Source of the DNA: Undibacter mobilis
Lineage (GTDB): Bacteria > Pseudomonadota > Alphaproteobacteria > Rhizobiales > Xanthobacteraceae
Assembly (NCBI RefSeq): GCF_003367195.1
Contig: NZ_QRGO01000001.1
Span: 2,714,501 to 2,778,500, forward strand
Direction: 5' to 3'
DNA: 64,000 bases
A model generated the notes under the pieces. It saw only the letters and a program-made list of their open reading frames with translations, made no database searches and was not told the origin of the DNA. The translations under genes and the position numbers were made by a program. Position 1 is the first letter of the stretch; each line of letters starts with the position of its first letter. Positions 17,179-25,308 of the stretch are shown one piece after another.

Positions 17179-20100
17179 GTGTTGGGACAGTCGTGCGGGA
17201 AGTCGGCCCGAGCTGTGTGCGGTCATGCCGCGCACCGGCTGCGTCACGCATGGCTGGCCGGCGCGGCGCTGACTGTGGCCGTCTGGCCGGCGGCCGCCCA
17301 GACCGCCCAGACCTGGAACGGCAGCGCCAGCACCGACTGGTTCACCGCCGGCAACTGGGACAGCACCACCGCGCCTGTGGCCGGTGACAGCGCCACGCTC
17401 GACACCGTCACGCCGAATTCCACCGTGCTCAGTGGCGCGGCCGGCGGTTATTCGGCGGTCGATCTCAACGGCCTCAATGTCGGCTTCACGGCGACGGGCC
17501 GCTTGACCGTCAACAACGGCGCCAGTGTCACCATCACCAACAACATTGCCGTCGTCGGCGGCGGAATGTCCGGCCCTGCCACCAGTGCGAATGGCACGGT
17601 CATCCTCGACGGTGCCGGCACGACCTTCACTGTGACCGGAGCGCCGACATCCGGTGGCATGGTCGTCGTCGGTGCGACCGGGACCGGCGCCTTCACCGTC
17701 CAGAATGGTGCGGCGGCGACGTCGGTCGACAGCTATGTCGGCCATCTGCAAGGCGCGAGCGGCACCGTCACCGTCAACAACGGCACGTGGACCAACAGTC
17801 ACGACAGCTTCATCGGCAATTTTGGCACCGGCGTCTTCAATCTTTCAAACGGCGGCACGGTGAACGTCGGCCACGATACCGTTATCGGCGCCAACACCGA
17901 GGGTAGCGGCACCATCAACATTTCGGGTGCCGGCTCGGTCTGGACCACGACGCGCTATACAGTCCTCGGTGGCAGTGTCGGAACGCCCGGCATCGGTGGT
18001 GCCGCGACGCTCAACGTATCCAACGGTGGCACCTACACCGCCAACGACCAGATGTTCGTCGGGCTTGTCGGCTCTGGCACGGTGAACGTCACCAGCGGCG
18101 GTCAGGTCAACACGACCAGCGGCGTGGCCTATTTCGGCTACAGCGCCGGCGCGACCGCCACGGTGATCATCGATGGCACCGGCTCGGCCTGGAACGACAC
18201 AGGCTCCGGTCTGGTGATTGGCGGCAATGACGGCACTACGGCCGGCGGCAATGCCACGATCACGGTGCGCAACGGTGGCGCGCTGAACAGCGGCGACGTC
18301 ATTCTCGGCAACGACAGCACGAATAGAAGCCGGGGCACGGTGACTGTTACCGGTCTCGGCTCGACGTGGAATGCCAACAACGTCTTCGTCGGCTGGAACA
18401 GCATCGGCACGGTCAATATTCTTGATCGCGCCACCTTCGCCGTTAACACGGATCTGTCGATCGGCACCTGCAACTGCTCGTCCGGCACGATGACGGTCAG
18501 CGGCGGATCGACCGTGACGATCGGCAATAACTGGACCGTCGGCGAAGCCGCCGGCGGCACCGCTGTCATGACCATCACGGGCGCCGGCACGTCGGTCACC
18601 GCCACCGGCGATCTGCAGGTCGGCAGCCTCGGCATCGGCACCTTGAATGTGCAGGATGGCGGATCGGCGACGGCGGCCAACATCTATGTCGGTTTCGGCA
18701 ACGGCTCCAGCGGCACGCTCAACGTCAGCGGCGGCGCTTCACTGACCGCCACCGGCGATCTGACGGTTGGCGACAACGGCACCGGCATTCTCAACGTGCG
18801 GAGCGGCGCGGCCGTGACGGCGGTCAACGGCATCATCGGCAACAATGCCAGTTCAAGCGGTGTCGTCAGCGTCTCGGGCGCGGGCTCGACCGCGACCTTC
18901 ACCGGCGGTCTGATCGTCGGACTGGGCGGCGTAGGTACCGGCGCGCTCGCGATCGCCGATGGCGGCATCGTCAATGTCACCGGCAACACGCTCAACGGCG
19001 ATAGCGTCACGGTCGGCGCGGGCAGCGTGCTCAACACCGGCAATTATGCGGGGACCGCGGGCGTGACGACCAGCATTGGTCTGCGCAGTTCGTCCTCCGG
19101 CCGGATCAATGCCAGCGGCGGCGGCACGACACTGGGCGGCACATTGGTCATCACCGGCCACAACAGCATCCGCACAACCTACACGCTGGTGCAAAGCGGC
19201 GGTCTCGGCGGCAGTACCTTTAACGCCGTCACCTATGCGATGGCGTTACGCAATCCGGTGCTCACCTACACGGCGGGCGACGTGTTGCTCACGGTCGATG
19301 CCTATCAGCTCGCGCCGGCATTGCCGTCGAATGCGACCGACAACCAGCGCGCCGTCGCGCAGGCAATGGACGGTGTGGTCGCGGCGGGCACAACGCTGCC
19401 TTCCGGTCTCGATTATGTATTCAATCTTTCCGGCGATGCGCTGCTGGGGGCGCTGACGCAGCTCTCCGGCGAGATCGGCGCGGCGCCGTTGCAGGCCAGC
19501 CTTGCTGCGTCGAACCAGTTCATGAATCTGCTGGTCGTGCAGGGCGGCGGATCGGCGGGCGGTGGCGGAGCCAGCGGCTATGCGGCGGAGGTGAAGCTCG
19601 ACCCGCGCGCGGCCGACGCTTACGCAGCCGTGACGCCGCGCGACCGTCGCATGCCGGACTTCAACTCGCGCTGGAGCGCGTGGGGCGCGGGCTATGGCGG
19701 CAGTTCGACGGTGAAGGGCGATGCCCGCACCGGTTCGAGCGACACCACCAGCCGGGTATATGGTCTTGCCGCCGGCGCCGAGTATCGATTTGCGGCGGAC
19801 ACGGTCGCCGGCTTTGCGATGGGCGGGGCAGGGTCCAGCTTCGGCGTGTCCGGCGGCAGCGGGCGGGCCGACATATTCCAGGCCGGCGTCTACATGCGCC
19901 ATCAAGCCGGCGCGGCTTATGTTTCCGGCGCGCTGGGCTACGGCTGGCAGCAGGTCACCACCGACCGCACGGTCACGGTGTCGGGCACCGACAGGCTCGA
20001 GGCAAGTTTCAACGCGCAGACTTTCGCCGCGCGAGTTGAAAGCGGCTATCGCTTTGTCACGTCTTGGATGGGCGTGACGCCTTATGCCGGCCTGCAATCG

Positions 20101-20502
20101 ACAACCTTCTTCATGCCGTCTTATGCCGAGAGCGCGGTGAGCGGCAGCAATCAGTTTGCCTTGTCCTACGGCGCGCGTTCGTTCACCGCGACGCGCGGCG
20201 AACTGGGCGCCCGCTTCGACAAGGCGGCGATGCTTGGCGACAAGCCGATCGTGCTCAAGAGCAAGCTGGCCTGGGCGCACGACTGGAATAACAGTCCGGC
20301 GGCCACCGCGACGTTTCAGCAACTGCCTGGCGCGACGTTCACCGTCGAGGGCGCGGCGCCGGCGGCAAATTCCGCGCTCATCTCGTTCGGTGCCGACATC
20401 GCTCTTGGTCGCGGCTGGTCGGCCGGCGCCGCATTCGATGGCGAGTTCTCGCGTACGACGGCAAGCTACGCGGGCAAGGGCAGCTTGCGGTATGCGTGGT
20501 AA
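17179..20502 (+). CDS. type V autotransporter with T5SS/PEP-CTERM-type passenger repeats
   Basis: A surface protein of about 1107 residues. An N-terminal signal (basic stretch, then AWLAGAALTVAVWPAAAQ) leads to a passenger built from repeats of roughly 22-26 residues. These are patterned VG..G.GTLNV..GG and VSGAGS.W, and resemble the family I know as the T5SS/PEP-CTERM-associated repeat. The barrel occupies the last ~280 residues (from about SRWSAWGAGYGG) and ends in an aromatic residue (LRYAW) as needed for BAM recognition. No ATG precedes the signal; GTG at 17179 has GGGAG 8 bases upstream and is preferred to TTG at 17164. The passenger function is unknown; adhesion is the usual guess. Confidence 0.88.
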   Translation: MLGQSCGKSARAVCGHAAHRLRHAWLAGAALTVAVWPAAAQTAQTWNGSASTDWFTAGNWDSTTAPVAGDSATLDTVTPNSTVLSGAAGGYSAVDLNGLNVGFTATGRLTVNNGASVTITNNIAVVGGGMSGPATSANGTVILDGAGTTFTVTGAPTSGGMVVVGATGTGAFTVQNGAAATSVDSYVGHLQGASGTVTVNNGTWTNSHDSFIGNFGTGVFNLSNGGTVNVGHDTVIGANTEGSGTINISGAGSVWTTTRYTVLGGSVGTPGIGGAATLNVSNGGTYTANDQMFVGLVGSGTVNVTSGGQVNTTSGVAYFGYSAGATATVIIDGTGSAWNDTGSGLVIGGNDGTTAGGNATITVRNGGALNSGDVILGNDSTNRSRGTVTVTGLGSTWNANNVFVGWNSIGTVNILDRATFAVNTDLSIGTCNCSSGTMTVSGGSTVTIGNNWTVGEAAGGTAVMTITGAGTSVTATGDLQVGSLGIGTLNVQDGGSATAANIYVGFGNGSSGTLNVSGGASLTATGDLTVGDNGTGILNVRSGAAVTAVNGIIGNNASSSGVVSVSGAGSTATFTGGLIVGLGGVGTGALAIADGGIVNVTGNTLNGDSVTVGAGSVLNTGNYAGTAGVTTSIGLRSSSSGRINASGGGTTLGGTLVITGHNSIRTTYTLVQSGGLGGSTFNAVTYAMALRNPVLTYTAGDVLLTVDAYQLAPALPSNATDNQRAVAQAMDGVVAAGTTLPSGLDYVFNLSGDALLGALTQLSGEIGAAPLQASLAASNQFMNLLVVQGGGSAGGGGASGYAAEVKLDPRAADAYAAVTPRDRRMPDFNSRWSAWGAGYGGSSTVKGDARTGSSDTTSRVYGLAAGAEYRFAADTVAGFAMGGAGSSFGVSGGSGRADIFQAGVYMRHQAGAAYVSGALGYGWQQVTTDRTVTVSGTDRLEASFNAQTFAARVESGYRFVTSWMGVTPYAGLQSTTFFMPSYAESAVSGSNQFALSYGARSFTATRGELGARFDKAAMLGDKPIVLKSKLAWAHDWNNSPAATATFQQLPGATFTVEGAAPAANSALISFGADIALGRGWSAGAAFDGEFSRTTASYAGKGSLRYAW

Positions 20503-20599
20503 GCGGCGGCGCTACGGTCTGTTTTTGTTCTCTCAGGCGCCGGGTGACTGCACTTCAGTCAATTGACCGAATCAGCCGCAATGAATTTCATGCAGCCCC

Positions 20600-20881
20600 A
20601 TGCGTCTGCCGGAAGTCTTCAAGCGACAGTTCAAGGATGTTGAACTCGTGCGTATGTCGAACGGGGATTACTGCCTCGTTCGTCCGCTCGGCCTCGTGCC
20701 GGGCGGCAAGGGCATGCGCCACCACGAGAACCTGCTGCGCCTGACGGCCACCGGCATTGCCTCGAAACTGTGGTCTGTTGCGCGCCATCGCTTTGGCGCT
20801 GCGGTTGTTGCCGAGGCGACGCGCGAACTGGCGCGCCAGCCGATTGCGGTGCGGCGGCCGGATCGACCTGGCGGTCAGTAG
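20600..20881 (+). CDS. small hypothetical protein
   Basis: A possible 93-residue protein of unrecognised family, basic, with one cysteine and no signal or membrane segment. Its N-terminal part (RLPEVFKRQFKDVELVRMSNGDYCLV) looks like genuine protein with alternating strand and helix character, while the C-terminus is arginine-rich. No convincing ribosome site precedes the ATG. It lies convergent to marR in a space otherwise without genes. Moderate-to-low certainty that it is expressed. Confidence 0.4.
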   Translation: MRLPEVFKRQFKDVELVRMSNGDYCLVRPLGLVPGGKGMRHHENLLRLTATGIASKLWSVARHRFGAAVVAEATRELARQPIAVRRPDRPGGQ

Positions 20882-20897
20882 CCAAGGGCTGCGCTGA

Positions 20898-21371
20898 TCA
20901 GGATTTCGCAGTAGCCATTTCGCGCATCGGTGCACGGCTGAGTTCGTTGCCGGCGTCGATCGCCTTGTGCAGCAGACGCATCAGTTCTTTGGACTCCGAT
21001 GCGGTCAGCCCGCGCAGCATGCTTTTTTGCGCCGCGACGACCGCGGGCTCGATGCCCCGCAAGGTTTTCTTGCCGGTGGCCGTGATCTGCAATTCATGGG
21101 CGCGCCGGTCGCGCGGACTCGGTTGCCGGACCACCAGACCCTTCTGCACCAGCCGGTCCACCACACCGGTGATGGTGGTGCGGTCATAGGCAATGAGGCC
21201 GGCCAAAGTCGCCTGATCGAGGCCGGCGCGCATCGAAATCGCCGCCAGCGCCGCATACTGCACCGGAGTCAGATCATAGCCGGCGGCTTCCACCTCGGCA
21301 TGAAACACGGCGACCGCGATCTGCTGGAAGCGTCGCGCCAGATGGCCGGGCTTTTCATTGAGTTCGCTCAC
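20898..21371 (-). CDS. MarR-family transcriptional regulator
   Basis: A 157-residue winged-helix repressor. The wHTH runs from about LTPVQYAALAAI through TLAGLIAYDRTTITGVVDRL to the wing SPRDRRAHELQ with the DRR motif of MarR proteins; helices at both ends form the dimer interface. The chosen start is GTG at 21371 with GGAGGG 6 bases upstream. It is divergent from an aromatic hydroxylase 115 bases away, and a 21-bp palindrome sits between them. It probably represses itself and the hydroxylase until an aromatic acid or phenol binds. Confidence 0.9.
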   Translation of the reverse strand: MSELNEKPGHLARRFQQIAVAVFHAEVEAAGYDLTPVQYAALAAISMRAGLDQATLAGLIAYDRTTITGVVDRLVQKGLVVRQPSPRDRRAHELQITATGKKTLRGIEPAVVAAQKSMLRGLTASESKELMRLLHKAIDAGNELSRAPMREMATAKS

Positions 21372-21396
21372 AGCCGTCCCTCCGCCGGTTTGACAC

Positions 21397-21417
21397 GTAT
21401 ACTGATAATCAGCATAC
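21397..21417. promoter_or_regulatory. candidate MarR operator
   Basis: Arms GTATnCTGAT and ATCAGnATAC are inverted around a single central base, with only the two n positions unpaired. Located 26 bases upstream of the marR start and about 70 bases before the hydroxylase ATG, it is well placed for MarR binding over both promoters. A further CTGATCAATATC half-site-like stretch follows at about 21417-21428. Confidence 0.7.
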
Positions 21418-21486
21418 TGATCAATATCAAAAGCGACCGCCGCGCCAACAAGGCGGCAGGGCAAAGTTCAGGGCCGGGGAGGCGTC

Positions 21487-23394
21487 ATGCAGTTTCATCT
21501 CAACGGTTTCGAGCCGGGCGATCCTTCGATTGCCGATCCGGAGTTGCGTTTGCCGCCGGCCGGCTCGGTGGGCGCGCTGCCGAGGAAAGTCGATGTACTC
21601 ATCGTCGGCTGCGGCCCGGCTGGGCTGACGCTTGCGGCTCAGTTGTCGGCGTTCCCCGATATCAAGACCTGCATTGTGGAGCAGAAGCCCGGGCCGCTGT
21701 TGCGCGGCCAGGCCGACGGCATTGCCTGCCGCACCGTGGAGATGTTCGAAGCCTTTGGCTTCTCGGAGCGCGTTCTCAAGGAAGCCTGCTGGATCAACGA
21801 GACGACATTCTGGCGGCCGGACGACAAGCAGCCCGCGCACATTGTGCGCTCGGGCCGCATCCAGGATGTCGAGGATGGCCTGTCGGAATTCCCCCATGTC
21901 GTGCTTAATCAGGCGCGCGTCCATGACTTCTATCTCGATGTCATGCGCCGGTCGGCCGCGAAGATCGAGCCTTACTATTCGCGCCGCCTCGTCGACCTCG
22001 AAATAAGCGATAGCAACGATGCCGATGCGCATCGCGTCACCGCGCGCATCGAGCACATGAAGGAAGGCCAGTATCCGGAGATCGAAACGGTGCAGGCGCG
22101 CTATGTCGTCGGTTGTGACGGCGCCCGCAGCGCGGTGCGCAAGTCGATCGGGCGCACCCTGCAGGGCGACTCCGCCAATCATGCCTGGGGTGTGATGGAC
22201 GTGCTCGCGGGCACCGATTTCCCCGATGTGCGCATGAAGTGCCTGATCCAGTCGGCGAAGGATGGCTCGGTGATCATTATCCCTCGCGAGGGCGGTTATC
22301 TGTTCCGCATCTATGTCGAGATGGACAAGCTCGCCGAGCACGAACGCGTATCCGATCGCAAGATCGTGGCCGAGGATGTGATCGCGGCCGCGCAGCGCGT
22401 TTTCAGGCCCTATACGCTCGACGTGAAAGAAGTGGCGTGGTGGTCGGTTTATGAGATCGGCCAGCGCCTCTGCGACAAGTTCGACGATGTCGCGGACGGC
22501 GCCGACGCCGTGCCCTGCGTCTTCATCGCGGGCGACGCCTGCCACACCCATTCACCGAAAGCCGGGCAGGGCATGAATGTATCGATGCAGGACGGCTTCA
22601 ATCTCGGCTGGAAGCTCGCCGCGGTGCTGCGCAAGCGCGCCGCACCGCATCTGCTCAAAACCTATTCCGCCGAGCGGCACGCCGTTGCCAAAGAGCTGAT
22701 CGACTTCGACCGCGAATGGGCGCAGGTCATTTCGTCGTCCAAGGGCGCCGATCCGGCCGAGACGCAGCGCTATTTCGTTCAGCACGGCCGCTACACCGCC
22801 GGCACTGCAACCCGTTATCGGCCGGTGCTGCTCACCGGCGAGGCGACGCATCAGTATCTCGCCAAGGGCTTCGCCATCGGAATGCGATTTCACTCGGCGC
22901 CGGTGATCCGCGTCGCCGACGCCATGGCGGTCGAACTCGGGCACACGGTGAAGGCCGATGGCCGCTGGCGCCTCTTGGCCTTTGCGCCGAAGGGCGATGC
23001 CGGGCAGGCCGGTGGCCCGATCCGGGCGTTGTGCGAGTTTCTGGGCGGCTCGCCGGACTCGCCGGTGCGTCACTACACGCCAAAGGGCGCCGATATTGAC
23101 GCGGTCATCGACCTCCGCGCCGTGTTTCAGCAGGGCCACCGCGACATCGACGTTGGCGGGCTCCCCGCGCTGCTGCGTCCGGCCAAGGGCAAATTCGGGC
23201 TGACCGACTACGAAAAGGCCTTTGCTCCTGACTTGAAGGGCGGCCGGGATATTTTCGACCGGCGCGGCATCGACCGGGAGCGCGGCTGTCTGGTCGTGGT
23301 CCGACCGGACCAATATGTTGGCCAGGTGCTGCCGCTGGACGGTTTCGGGGAGCTTTCGGCCTATTTCGGCGGCTTCCTGGTGCCTCAGGCCTGA
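21487..23394 (+). CDS. FAD-dependent aromatic hydroxylase, MobA / phenol 2-monooxygenase type
   Basis: A 635-residue class A flavoprotein monooxygenase. The Rossmann FAD site is DVLIVGCGPAGLTLAAQL (about 35-52), the DG motif is VGCDGARSAVRKSIG (about 210-224), and the GD motif is GDACHTHSPKAGQGMN (about 348-363). A C-terminal thioredoxin-like domain (about 450-635) is typical of the phenol hydroxylase and 3-hydroxybenzoate 4-monooxygenase group. Length and motif wording (RGQADGIACRTVEMFEAFGF) best fit 3-hydroxybenzoate 4-hydroxylase, forming protocatechuate, but the substrate is not provable. GGGGAGG precedes the ATG. No ring-cleavage gene is nearby. Confidence 0.88.
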   Translation: MQFHLNGFEPGDPSIADPELRLPPAGSVGALPRKVDVLIVGCGPAGLTLAAQLSAFPDIKTCIVEQKPGPLLRGQADGIACRTVEMFEAFGFSERVLKEACWINETTFWRPDDKQPAHIVRSGRIQDVEDGLSEFPHVVLNQARVHDFYLDVMRRSAAKIEPYYSRRLVDLEISDSNDADAHRVTARIEHMKEGQYPEIETVQARYVVGCDGARSAVRKSIGRTLQGDSANHAWGVMDVLAGTDFPDVRMKCLIQSAKDGSVIIIPREGGYLFRIYVEMDKLAEHERVSDRKIVAEDVIAAAQRVFRPYTLDVKEVAWWSVYEIGQRLCDKFDDVADGADAVPCVFIAGDACHTHSPKAGQGMNVSMQDGFNLGWKLAAVLRKRAAPHLLKTYSAERHAVAKELIDFDREWAQVISSSKGADPAETQRYFVQHGRYTAGTATRYRPVLLTGEATHQYLAKGFAIGMRFHSAPVIRVADAMAVELGHTVKADGRWRLLAFAPKGDAGQAGGPIRALCEFLGGSPDSPVRHYTPKGADIDAVIDLRAVFQQGHRDIDVGGLPALLRPAKGKFGLTDYEKAFAPDLKGGRDIFDRRGIDRERGCLVVVRPDQYVGQVLPLDGFGELSAYFGGFLVPQA

Positions 23395-23764
23395 TCTACT
23401 GAGGGAATTTCCGTAAAATTCCCCCTTGGCAAGGGCGGCGGAAGACACTAAACGTGTCCCCGAGGGCGTGCCGGCCCAATTGTCGGCATGCCTTTGCGCG
23501 TCTCTCAATCTCAATGGTGATCGGAAAACAGTCCTTTTAGAAAGCCTGATGGTCTTCTGGAAGGGGTTCCGGCGTCATTTCGGTGACGTCACCTGAGAAA
23601 AAAGAGCGCGGACCTGTCCAAGACTGCCGGTGCCGATGGCTCCTCTTGAGCCTGACGCTTAATCCCCGCGACGGGACCAGCACAGACGGGGATGAGACAC
23701 TGATTTTGCGTTCCTATGCAGGGCGCCGGATCGGTTCGAACCTCGGATACCGATGCATGACGGC
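23395..23764 (+). other. intergenic region upstream of the rplJ leader
   Basis: The first part of a 523-base space between the hydroxylase and rplJ. It contains no credible gene; short reading frames here lack ribosome sites and a protein-like composition. It must hold the rplJL promoter, but I cannot place a convincing -35/-10 pair. Confidence 0.5.
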
Positions 23765-23883
23765 GGTCAGATTCATGACCGAAGTTCATGTTCGGGGGCA
23801 GGCTTCGTGGTTGTCCTGCCTAACTGCGTCCACTTGTGGCGCCGATTGCGGGATGGCCGGACGTAACCCGGTGGTTCCCGCAA
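23765..23883 (+). promoter_or_regulatory. candidate L10 leader (rplJ 5' UTR autoregulatory structure)
   Basis: Three consecutive hairpins precede rplJ: GGTCA/TGACC at 23765-23780; GGCAGG/CCTGCC at 23797-23820; and TTGCGGGA/TTCCCGCAA at 23846-23883 with an inner CCGG/CCGG stem. The last ends 34 bases before the start codon. In bacteria generally the L10-(L12)4 complex binds such a leader and represses its own mRNA. Assignment is by position and structure; no covariance model was run. Confidence 0.6.
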
Positions 23884-23917
23884 CGTGCGGAAGCCGCCAA
23901 ACCGGAAAGAGCTTGCA

Positions 23918-24436
23918 GTGGATCGAGCGGCAAAAAAGGAGTCCATCGCCGAGCTGACCGAGGTCTTCAAGACCTCGTCGGTCGTCGTCGTGGCTCACTA
24001 TGCCGGCCTCACCGTCGCCCAGATGCAGCAGCTGCGTAAGCAGATGCGGCAGGCTGGTGGTTCGGTGAAGGTCGCGAAAAACCGTCTCGCCCAAATCGCT
24101 CTCAAGGACACCGACGTCGCCTCGATCGCGCCCCTTCTGAAGGGGCCGACGGTTCTTGCTTATTCCAAGGACCCGATCGCTGCGCCGAAGGTTGCATCCG
24201 ATTTTGCCAAGGCGAACGAACAGTTCGTCATCCTCGGCGGATCGATGGGCAAGACTGCCCTGGACCAGAACGGCGTGAAGGCGCTCGCCTCGCTGCCGTC
24301 GCTGGACGAACTGCGTGCCAAGATCCTCGGCCTCCTCGTGGCGCCGGCGACCAAGATCGCGCAGCTCACCAACGCTCCCGCGGCCAAGGTCGCGCGCGTT
24401 GTCCAGGCATATGCCTCCAAGGGCGAAGCGGCCTGA
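23918..24436 (+). CDS. rplJ: 50S ribosomal protein L10
   Basis: A 172-residue stalk base protein from GTG at 23918, giving an N-terminus [20 protein letters not shown] that matches alphaproteobacterial L10. A longer reading from 23885 adds a non-homologous arginine/proline stretch and is rejected. The C-terminal helix ([17 protein letters not shown]) anchors L7/L12 dimers. rplL starts 50 bases later. Confidence 0.96.
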   Translation: MDRAAKKESIAELTEVFKTSSVVVVAHYAGLTVAQMQQLRKQMRQAGGSVKVAKNRLAQIALKDTDVASIAPLLKGPTVLAYSKDPIAAPKVASDFAKANEQFVILGGSMGKTALDQNGVKALASLPSLDELRAKILGLLVAPATKIAQLTNAPAAKVARVVQAYASKGEAA

Positions 24437-24486
24437 CGGCCTACTGAAACAACCCAACTGGTTCGAAACCGATAGGAACTACGAAA

Positions 24487-24864
24487 ATGGCTGACCTGCA
24501 GAAGATCGTCGACGAATTGTCGAGCCTGACCGTCCTCGAAGCGGCGGATCTGGCGAAGATGCTGGAAGAGAAGTGGGGCGTCTCGGCTGCCGCTGCTGTT
24601 GCCGTGGCTGCTGGCCCGGCCGGCGCCGCCGGTGGCGCTGCCGCCGAAGAGAAGACCGAGTTCACCGTCGTTCTCGCCTCGGCTGGCGACAAGAAGATCG
24701 AAGTGATCAAGGAAGTGCGTGCTCTCACCGGTCTTGGCCTCAAGGAAGCCAAGGACCTGGTCGAAGGCGCGCCGAAGACCGTCAAGGAAGGCGTTGCCAA
24801 GGACGAGGCCGAGAAGATCAAGGCCACGCTCGAGAAGGTCGGCGCCAAGGTTGACCTCAAGTAA
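24487..24864 (+). CDS. rplL: 50S ribosomal protein L7/L12
   Basis: 125 residues: an N-terminal dimerisation helix pair (1-32), an Ala/Gly hinge (about 33-54) and the C-terminal factor-binding domain (about 58-125, with [20 protein letters not shown]). It recruits elongation factors to the ribosome as multiple dimers on L10. A hairpin lies 20 bases downstream. Confidence 0.98.
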   Translation: MADLQKIVDELSSLTVLEAADLAKMLEEKWGVSAAAAVAVAAGPAGAAGGAAAEEKTEFTVVLASAGDKKIEVIKEVRALTGLGLKEAKDLVEGAPKTVKEGVAKDEAEKIKATLEKVGAKVDLK

Positions 24865-24883
24865 CCCTAGGTTACTTGGGCGA

Positions 24884-24918
24884 AATCCCCGGGCGAGCGT
24901 CAGCGATACCCGGGGATT
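24884..24918 (+). terminator. hairpin after rplL (attenuator-like)
   Basis: AATCCCCGGG and CCCGGGGATT form a perfect 10-bp stem with a 15-base loop. Only a short TTTT appears 5 bases later, so it is likely a partial terminator or processing site that lowers rpoBC transcription relative to rplJL, as known for the E. coli rplL-rpoB spacer. Confidence 0.6.
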
Positions 24919-25308
24919 GCTGCAGTTTTCGATTCTCGGGCCGGCGCGAGCCGGTCCGGGGGTCGTAAAAGATCGAAGGCTGACTATCTAGGGGAAGTGC
25001 CGGGTTACCAAGAGCCCGCCATTTCCGACAAACGATCGATATTCCCGGGAGTTACGCCCGAGGATGTCGGACTTAAAAGAGCCGGGCCAGCCTCGACCGC
25101 AAGGTCGATCCGGGCTCAGCCGCCACGAGCCGCCCTTAAGAGTGGTCCTGGTTCCTGACTTTGTGAAGTGAGTGCGGTTCGGACGTCCTTTCCGAATCGC
25201 TTAAGAGAACCGGGTAGCCCCCGACGCCTGTCCTGATTGCCGCGATGGAATGCGGCTTTTCGGAGAGGCGCCCGCGCTTACCCCGAAAACAATTGAGAGA
25301 AACAAACG
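24919..25308 (+). other. structured rplL-rpoB intergenic region
   Basis: No gene is evident. At 25093-25108, TCGACC-GCAA-GGTCGA is a perfect hairpin capped by a GNRA tetraloop. At 25174-25200, GCGGTTCGGA pairs with TCCGAATCGC (one G-U wobble). These could be RNase III processing sites or an rpoB leader controlling translation. The last 20 bases before rpoB supply a GAGAGAAAC ribosome site. Confidence 0.5.

Noticed and set aside
20064..20566. Additional plus-strand short frames inside the autotransporter barrel
   Set aside because: Alternative-frame readings of a clear beta-barrel coding sequence.
23583..23957. 124-codon frame across the rplJ leader and start
   Set aside because: No ribosome site, crosses the conserved leader and overlaps rplJ in a different frame.
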